A stretch of 64,000 nt of DNA. Origin: Clostridiales bacterium CCNA10. Lineage in GTDB: Bacteria > Bacillota > Clostridia > Oscillospirales > Oscillospiraceae. Positions 59,096-64,000 of this stretch are shown one piece after another. The position numbers and the translations under genes were made by a program. Each line of letters begins with the position of its first letter. Within the stretch, counting starts at the first letter, position 1. The stretch spans positions 3,100,319 through 3,164,318 of the forward strand of contig AP018533.1 in assembly GCA_003573975.1 (NCBI GenBank), read 5' to 3'. Below the pieces are notes generated by a model. The model made no database searches. It was not told the origin of the DNA and saw only the letters and a program-made list of their open reading frames with translations.

Positions 59096-59989
59096 ATGAG
59101 GCCTGTTACGCATGATTACCAAAGCCTAAACGAATATACGCTTCCCCTGCAGGGAAAGCCCTATTACCGCAGCAGCGGCATAATCTATGCCGTGGACCGC
59201 ACCGGCAATAAGTATGCTGTGGGGCGAGTTGATCTTGAGCGCTTTGATGATCAGAACTTCCAGTATGTCTTTACTCCTGAATGGAGTGTAATTGATACCC
59301 TGCCGTCCTCCATTTTCCAGGGTATTCCCGGACTCGACATGTCCATGCGGCTTGAGCGATACTATCGTGTTAATATGACGCCGTACTTCATCTCTGAGCG
59401 TACACCCAGCGAAAGTCGAGAGGATCTCTGGGAACTCCTTGACGCAGTTGGTCTGGATTACTATGATCGCTTTGAGTGGCTGCTCCGGACGGATATGCGC
59501 TGCGGTACCGATAACCTGATCGTTGAGCGGGCGGAAGCTGCTCGGACTATCACATTTGAATCGGTCAACAGCCTGCCGTCCGATCTCCAGCCAGCCGACC
59601 TTGTTTCGATTCAGGGATTTCAAAGTATCGCGAAGACCAGCCACCAGCTCAGAAAGATTCTCCTTCAGATTTTGAGGAGTGGCGCTCATATCTGGGATGA
59701 AACAGACTCGCGCCAGCTCTCTGAAGAGGAGTGCAGTCTGCTGCTAAACCTGCTCATGGTTCAGGAATCTATGGAGGCGAAGCAGAATAAGCAGCGTCAC
59801 CAAGAAGGTGTCGCACAGGCAAAGAACAGCGGAAAATACGTTGGTCGGAAGAAGATTGCAGTCGATCCAAATCTGTTCCGCCAAATCGCCAAGGATTTCC
59901 GCAACCATAAAGTAACGGAAGAAGAAGCCATGCATCGCGCCGGTATCAGTTCGAGATCAACATTCTACAGGCGCCTGAAAGAGATATAG
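59096..59989 (+). CDS. Partner of the HipA-like kinase with resolvase-type HTH
   Basis: A 297-residue protein. The first 200 residues are unrecognised. The C-terminus (RHQEGVAQAKNSGKYVGRKK, then VTEEEAMHRAGISSRSTFYR) is the DNA-binding HTH of serine resolvases, without the catalytic domain. It probably binds the operon promoter (the palindrome at 58182-58194 is a candidate) and might neutralise the kinase. AAAGGAG precedes the ATG. Confidence 0.65.
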   Translation: MRPVTHDYQSLNEYTLPLQGKPYYRSSGIIYAVDRTGNKYAVGRVDLERFDDQNFQYVFTPEWSVIDTLPSSIFQGIPGLDMSMRLERYYRVNMTPYFISERTPSESREDLWELLDAVGLDYYDRFEWLLRTDMRCGTDNLIVERAEAARTITFESVNSLPSDLQPADLVSIQGFQSIAKTSHQLRKILLQILRSGAHIWDETDSRQLSEEECSLLLNLLMVQESMEAKQNKQRHQEGVAQAKNSGKYVGRKKIAVDPNLFRQIAKDFRNHKVTEEEAMHRAGISSRSTFYRRLKEI

Positions 59990-59995
59990 ACTAAG

Positions 59996-60040
59996 AAACG
60001 AGAGGGTTCCCGCACATTGCGCTGCAGGAATCCTCTCTCT
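59996..60040. terminator. Weak bidirectional hairpin
   Basis: AGAGGGTTCC pairs with GGAATCCTCT, one mismatch, 16-base loop, between the convergent kinase-partner gene and the minus-strand genes. T runs are poor. Confidence 0.5.
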
Positions 60041-60042
60041 AG

Positions 60043-60396
60043 TTAATACAATGTCCACCAGTAGTCAAAAAGGCGCCGATAGTAGTTCCCCTTTCGGGGC
60101 AGATCCCTACAGTTCCGGGACTTTCGGCTGGTTTCTCGTTTCATCCACCGCTGGCAATTACTGTTCTTCGGATACTTGATGTACTTTCCCGAATGGAGCA
60201 GCGTGTCACCATCAAAGCCATAATCGATATAGCCGGCATGAGGCACATACTTTCTTGTGACAATGCGCATGAGCGCGTCATTCTTGCGGATGCGCATTTC
60301 TCTTCGATATGCAGAGCCAGTTCGCCTGGATGACTGCACGGGAGCTGACTCAGTCAGTAAATTCTCGATCTTCTCGTTTAACTCGATTTCGGTCAT
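60043..60396 (-). CDS. Small basic conserved protein, 117 aa
   Basis: Starting at ATG 60396 (or 60408), the protein is strongly basic toward its end: GKYIKYPKNSNCQRWMKRET and RKGNYYRRLFDYWW, a pattern common in element-encoded small proteins of unknown function. No clear ribosome site is seen; the start lies inside the preceding gene, so translation is probably coupled. Confidence 0.6.
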   Translation of the reverse strand: MTEIELNEKIENLLTESAPVQSSRRTGSAYRREMRIRKNDALMRIVTRKYVPHAGYIDYGFDGDTLLHSGKYIKYPKNSNCQRWMKRETSRKSRNCRDLPRKGNYYRRLFDYWWTLY

Positions 60397-60520
60397 AGGC
60401 TTTACCATTTGGAACAGTTCTTGTGACAGGAGAAATACCATACCAGCTACCGCGCTGCTTGGCATGTTGCTCCTTTTGCGCTTTCTTGCTCTGCTTTTTG
60501 AGCGGTATCATCTGTTTCAT
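60350..60520 (-). CDS. Small basic protein, 56 aa
   Basis: The sequence SKKAQKEQHAKQRGSWYGIS and TRTVPNGKAYDRNRVKREDR is a conserved small basic protein type. ATG 60520 follows GGAGG by 10 bp. It overlaps the end of the gene before it by 74 bp and the start of the next by 47 bp, in different frames. Function unknown. Confidence 0.6.
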   Translation of the reverse strand: MKQMIPLKKQSKKAQKEQHAKQRGSWYGISPVTRTVPNGKAYDRNRVKREDREFTD

Positions 60521-60860
60521 TGGTAAGAACACCTCCATTGTCTCGAACGGTTTGGACTTTCTTTTTAAGATCCTCGCAGAATGTTAAATAGTCAGGATGC
60601 CCGCACAGGAGCATCTTGTTGGGCAATTCACGGATCGCTGCCAGGAAAGCATCGACATCACGCTTCCGGCACTTGCACATGATGACACGATAGGGAGCAT
60701 CCGGGCAAACGAACTCAGGGCCAAACCAAACTCTGACCTGATGCTTGATAAAGAGCTGGTCAGCAAGGTAATCTGCTGTATCGATAATTGCGAAGTAGTT
60801 GTGGAAAAATGAAAACTTTTCGATCGTCCAGCAGCAGGATTCATTGTATTCTCGACTCAC
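60447..60860 (-). CDS. Hypothetical protein, 137 aa
   Basis: A 137-residue alpha/beta protein (CKCRKRDVDAFLAAIRELPN, MLLCGHPDYLTFCEDLKKKV), with an acidic low-complexity tail that overlaps the next gene. The start (ATG 60860) lies 123 bp upstream of the divergent XRE gene. No family is recognised. Confidence 0.55.
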   Translation of the reverse strand: MSREYNESCCWTIEKFSFFHNYFAIIDTADYLADQLFIKHQVRVWFGPEFVCPDAPYRVIMCKCRKRDVDAFLAAIRELPNKMLLCGHPDYLTFCEDLKKKVQTVRDNGGVLTNETDDTAQKAEQESAKGATCQAAR

Positions 60861-60982
60861 GATCGGGCCTCCTTATGTGACAGTTTCTTTACAAAATCGC
60901 GTTTGCTCTTGCTTTTTGAAGGTGCTTCCAGTATTCTGGAGTACTCCCGTTTGGGAAAACTCTTTAGATGGAGGCGATTGCC

Positions 60983-61330
60983 ATGAACATGAAGCAGTTT
61001 CCGGTCATTGATCCGATTGCGACCGGAAAGAACATCATCCGCCTTCGCGTCGAGCGCGGGATGAGTGTCCGCGACCTGCAGGCATACTTCGGTTTCGAAG
61101 AGCCACAGGCGATCTACAAATGGCAGCAAGGAAAGAGCCTGCCTTCCGTTGATAATCTGTATGCTCTCGGCGCGTTGTTCGAAGTACCAATGGAGGACAT
61201 CCTGGTATCCCGGACATCACAACTGAATCTGATTATTTGTGAGCAGCAGGCTGAAGCCTGCTGCTCGCCTCTATTTATGGGAGAACTGCTCCGACTATCA
61301 CGGATACGGCAGAGAGCCAAGATCGCTTAG
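60983..61330 (+). CDS. XRE-family HTH regulator, 115 aa
   Basis: The sequence FPVIDPIATGKNIIRLRVERG, then VRDLQAYFGFEEPQAIYKWQ and SLPSVDNLYALGALFEVPM, defines a clostridial XRE family I recognise; residues about 10-65 are the HTH. ATG 60983 follows GGAGG. Divergent from the minus-strand small genes, which it probably controls. Its last 13 codons fall in one arm of a 27-bp inverted repeat. Confidence 0.85.
   Translation: MNMKQFPVIDPIATGKNIIRLRVERGMSVRDLQAYFGFEEPQAIYKWQQGKSLPSVDNLYALGALFEVPMEDILVSRTSQLNLIICEQQAEACCSPLFMGELLRLSRIRQRAKIA
61287..61313. repeat. 27-bp inverted repeat, left arm
   Basis: TGCTCCGACTATCACGGATA plus seven bases, inside the 3' end of the XRE gene; matches 61671-61697 inverted with one mismatch. 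Confidence 0.8.
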
Positions 61331-61714
61331 ACCATTTTTGCCAAGGCCATGCGCTCGCTGACTCCCTGAGGAGCGGCAGTAGCATGCCTCGACGTATTAA
61401 CGGCTCAAAGGCCAGCAGTATCAAGATAGGAATTCTATCTATATCCAACAGAATAGGGAGATGTGAGGTGGCAAGGTTGGGATTCGGCGTTAGCGTATTC
61501 ACGATATCGTGCAACAGCGTTGAGCGCTGATGGATGGGAAGACGGTTCGTAGCATCCGTTAACGAGACGGATCATGTCTTCTTTTGGAGCTCAGAATCAA
61601 CCGAGCGGATTGTTTTGATTTGCAGCACTATAGTTCGTCTGCAACTGAACCGGTCGCCACGTTCTCTTCTTCTGCCGCATCCGTGATAGTCGGAGCAAAA
61701 CCGCAGGGGCTTGG
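61331..61714. other. Gene-poor segment
   Basis: No convincing gene is seen. A 48-codon plus-strand frame starting near 61384 follows GAGGAG but has no recognisable content. The segment is bounded by the arms of the 27-bp inverted repeat, so it could be invertible or a remnant of a rearranged gene. Confidence 0.45.
61671..61697. repeat. 27-bp inverted repeat, right arm
   Basis: Inverted match to 61287-61313, lying just after the stop of the minus-strand gene at 61715. Confidence 0.8.
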
Positions 61715-62356
61715 TCAGCTCAGTGCGGACATATGCGCTTCAAAAGCCTCTGCGAAAGTCTCGTTCACATCGAACGGAGCTTCGTACTCCACCGGGGTGT
61801 TGACCAGAGCGGCATCCAGAGCGGCAGAGGTCTCATCGGACTTCTTGCTCAGATCAGCGCACATCTTTCGAATCTTATTGCGATCGAAATTGATGGTGGT
61901 CACACGCTTGACATCGCAGCGGTAGGAGACCTGATTCCCCTCGTTGTTGAACCGATAGCCAACTCCCCCGTTAGAGATCAAAACCTCGCCATTGCGCAGG
62001 CCGGCCATGTGACGGAGCAGAGTGGCGATCTCCTGGCGCTTCCCGTTGAGGCTCACTTCGCCATCCAGGCCAGCGCCAAGCGGAAGGGATACCTTCGCCT
62101 GATGGATTGCGGCGCTCAGCTTTTCCCGCTCGTCCAGGAGGAACAGCAGGAATTCTGCCATCTCGGTGATATTCTCGCTATACTCGGTGGAGGGGGCCTC
62201 CATAGTGACCTCATCCTCCACCTCTGCCATGACCTTGTGGCGGAGATAAGTGTTCTGTACCTTGGTAATGTTGCCATTGTTGCCGAGGATGCTCTGCGCA
62301 TCGGCCATCATGGACTGCAGCTTATTCTGAAAGCGGAAAGCTTCTTTGAGATTCAT
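61715..62356 (-). CDS. Hypothetical protein, 213 aa
   Basis: ATG 62356 follows AAGGAG by 8 bp. The protein begins MNLKEAFRFQNKLQSMMADA; it is helical and has a short hydrophobic stretch near residue 70 (ITEMAEFLLFLLDEREKLSA). The later part contains FNNEGNQVSYRCDVKRVTTINF. It looks like a septicolysin/DIP1984-type cytosolic protein only in general shape; no family is assigned. Confidence 0.6.
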   Translation of the reverse strand: MNLKEAFRFQNKLQSMMADAQSILGNNGNITKVQNTYLRHKVMAEVEDEVTMEAPSTEYSENITEMAEFLLFLLDEREKLSAAIHQAKVSLPLGAGLDGEVSLNGKRQEIATLLRHMAGLRNGEVLISNGGVGYRFNNEGNQVSYRCDVKRVTTINFDRNKIRKMCADLSKKSDETSAALDAALVNTPVEYEAPFDVNETFAEAFEAHMSALS

Positions 62357-62439
62357 ATCGCTCACTCCTTGTTCTTGTCGTTGATATCATGATAACCTTG
62401 TTTTTTGAAATTGTCATTGAACTGCTGGTTTAATAGCAA

Positions 62440-62474
62440 CAAAAATAGAACGAGAGGTCAAAGCCTCTCGTTCT
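62440..62474 (-). terminator. Rho-independent terminator after the NYN gene
   Basis: A perfect 11-bp stem AGAACGAGAGG with its complement, 6-base loop, followed by ATTTTTG on the minus strand. Confidence 0.88.
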
Positions 62475-62485
62475 AATATGCGGGA

Positions 62486-63880
62486 CTATTTTCCAAGCAC
62501 GATCGTTGCTTCCCCGTTGGGAGAGATATCAACATGCATGGTTTTAATGTACTTGTCATAAAATTGGTTCTTCTCTGCGGTCGTCATGTCAGCTCTGGTC
62601 GCTCTACAGGCCTCATCCAGAATATCTCGAACATTAAGGTGAAATGCCTGGTCGAGTTTCTGGCGAACCTCGCGAAGTACTGCCGCAACCTTGATATCAT
62701 TACTGTTACCAGTACAAAAATCGTCGATATAGCAATAAGAAATGCCAGCATTGATCAACGCATTTTTGATGGTCGGACTGCATTTCTCGCTTTCTACCAT
62801 CACGAAGAACCGAACCTCAGGCATTGCCGAAATCAGCCCCCAATAGTCGGAGTCGCTGGATACAAGAATGAACGAGTCCACATTGTTCTGATAATACTCA
62901 CGGCAGGTCCCGGTGGTCAAACGGATGTCAACAAGTGACTTGTTTTCTTTGATGCGTTCGATCAGGACATGCTCAATTGGAATTTGGGTGAAGCGCTCCA
63001 AAATCTTCCACGCCGATGTGGTATGAATATCATCATAGAGGATGATTTTACAAATCTTATTGAGTAGTGCTTCCTGATTAAGATTGTTCAAGGTTGCGTA
63101 CAGTTTGTAGGGATCGGAGTTTTCACAATCCACCACAACGACGACGCGCTCACTCTTGTCCAGGAACTTGTATATACCAGCCTTTGTGAGGTTACCGGCA
63201 TCAGACACTTTGCTCAAGTCTGTGAAATAATCCGCATTGGCTTCATATAAAAGCGAAACAAACTTCTTGTCATTGTAGAGGATGTTGCCAGAGTCCATGT
63301 AGGACCAATTGATATAGACTTGGTACGGGTACTTATTTTTGTTGGCGTAATAATCTGCCGCTGCTGCCTTGATGCCCTTCTCGTTGAGGCCATCCGGCAT
63401 GAGGAAGAGCTTCCGGACATATTCCCACTTCAGCCATAATGGAAACAGCGACTTGCAGTTGTTAATGCGGTTGCTGATATGCTTATTGATATCTACAATA
63501 TACTGGGCAGGCAAAGCTCTGGATCTAACAATCGTAATACCATCCTGCAAGAGTTCGTTCAGGCTATCCTGCGGAACATACTCTGGAAGCGAGTGGAGAT
63601 TGCACATATCGAAACGCATACGGTTATTGATGGCTTTAAAATTGAGTTCCAAAGCCGTTCGAATCATGCAGAGGTTGCGCACGATGCGGGCATTCTTGTC
63701 TGCGTGTAATTTCTCATACCATTCCATCTTTGGTGGTTCATATTCGTTTTCAAAAATGCGCTTTTGGACTCCGACTAAATAAGCCACCTTCGAAACAACA
63801 GTATAAGTACTGTTCTCATAGTCGGTATATGCTTTTCTCGGGTTCCGAGTCGCTGTATCATCGTATGCCTGGTTATTCAT
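62486..63880 (-). CDS. NYN-domain (PIN-like) nuclease
   Basis: A 464-residue protein. The N-terminal 230 residues are unrecognised. The NYN domain follows: VVVVVDCENSDPYKLYATLN near residue 250 with the first acidic site, and DSFILVSSDSDYWGLISAMP near 340 with the second Asp cluster. NYN proteins are metal-dependent ribonucleases related to PIN toxins. The unknown N-terminal part may recognise the target. It has its own promoter and terminator, so it is a single-gene unit. Ribosome site AGGGGG precedes ATG 63880. Confidence 0.82.
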   Translation of the reverse strand: MNNQAYDDTATRNPRKAYTDYENSTYTVVSKVAYLVGVQKRIFENEYEPPKMEWYEKLHADKNARIVRNLCMIRTALELNFKAINNRMRFDMCNLHSLPEYVPQDSLNELLQDGITIVRSRALPAQYIVDINKHISNRINNCKSLFPLWLKWEYVRKLFLMPDGLNEKGIKAAAADYYANKNKYPYQVYINWSYMDSGNILYNDKKFVSLLYEANADYFTDLSKVSDAGNLTKAGIYKFLDKSERVVVVVDCENSDPYKLYATLNNLNQEALLNKICKIILYDDIHTTSAWKILERFTQIPIEHVLIERIKENKSLVDIRLTTGTCREYYQNNVDSFILVSSDSDYWGLISAMPEVRFFVMVESEKCSPTIKNALINAGISYCYIDDFCTGNSNDIKVAAVLREVRQKLDQAFHLNVRDILDEACRATRADMTTAEKNQFYDKYIKTMHVDISPNGEATIVLGK

Positions 63881-63947
63881 AAAAGCCCCCTATTCCACGG
63901 GTCACGGTACAGCTAAATACTGCAAAAACTGATGTTTTCTTGCGCTT

Positions 63948-63976
63948 AGAATACCATATTCAAGGGCTTCTGTCCA
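63948..63976 (-). promoter_or_regulatory. Promoter of the NYN gene
   Basis: On the minus strand TGGACA (63976-63971), 17 bp, TATTCT (63953-63948), about 65 bp before the ATG. Nothing else is seen from 63881 to 64000. Confidence 0.6.
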
Positions 63977-64000
63977 TTGGTGCCGACAATTAACTGACCG

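Noticed and set aside
1-64000. CRISPR array
   Set aside because: No regularly spaced identical direct repeats were seen; the repeats found are inverted hsdS repeats and structured RNA stems.

Overview
The window reads as accessory, defence-rich DNA from a low-to-mid GC Gram-positive bacterium, most likely a gut Clostridia/Oscillospirales-type Firmicute. The reasons are strong AGGAGG ribosome sites, use of GTG and TTG starts, and small-protein families (DUF4317, DUF2786, YccF, DUF4186, clostridial XRE regulators) that I associate with that group. No ribosomal, cell-wall or phage structural genes are present and no conjugation genes are seen, so the exact element (genomic island, ICE or large plasmid) cannot be fixed from this window.

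Layout. (1) 1-4.6 kb, minus strand: an RNA-repair cassette. A tandem array of six structured RNAs with 8-9 bp closing stems and tRNA-like interiors (4022-4626) lies directly upstream of a Ro60/TROVE-like vWA protein. RtcB RNA ligase, an RlaP-type nucleotidyltransferase and a CCA-adding enzyme cut by the window edge follow. This is the most interesting part of the window. (2) 4.8-11.1 kb, plus strand: two WYL regulators, a MoxR-type AAA+ ATPase, a vWA protein with a degenerate zincin motif, and a TPR protein with a C-terminal NucS-like nuclease domain. (3) 11.4-23.7 kb: an HTH-AbrB regulator, then a phase-variable type I restriction-modification locus with an active hsdS, two silent hsdS cassettes in inverted orientation, a tyrosine recombinase, hsdM, hsdR, a GmrSD-like DUF262/DUF1524 nuclease and a small HTH protein. 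(4) 23.7-31 kb, minus strand: two CoiA-like proteins, a YhaM-like HD exonuclease, a DUF4317 protein, a secreted nuclease lipoprotein and a small broken gene.

(5) 31-51.6 kb, minus strand: a long, tightly packed run of small, mostly unrecognised proteins. Recognisable members are a MazF/PemK-like toxin, a DUF2786 protein, DUF4241, two sigma-70-like factors, SSB, and an AAA+ ATPase plus zincin-vWA pair resembling CobS/CobT. Frequent 4-bp stop-start overlaps suggest long operons. (6) 51.7-59.99 kb, plus strand: a third WYL regulator with a clear promoter, DUF4186, YccF, a macrodomain-HTH protein, a vWA protein, and a HipA/CtkA-like kinase operon with a near-perfect sigma-A promoter. (7) 60-64 kb: small minus-strand genes, an XRE regulator, a gene-poor 380-bp segment bounded by a 27-bp inverted repeat, and a NYN-domain nuclease.

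Recurring themes are RNA damage and repair (Ro-like protein, RtcB, RlaP, CCA enzyme, NYN, MazF-like), AAA+/vWA chaperone-like pairs (two), stand-alone vWA proteins (two) and WYL regulators (three). A plausible but unproven reading is an island combining DNA restriction with detection or repair of RNA damage.
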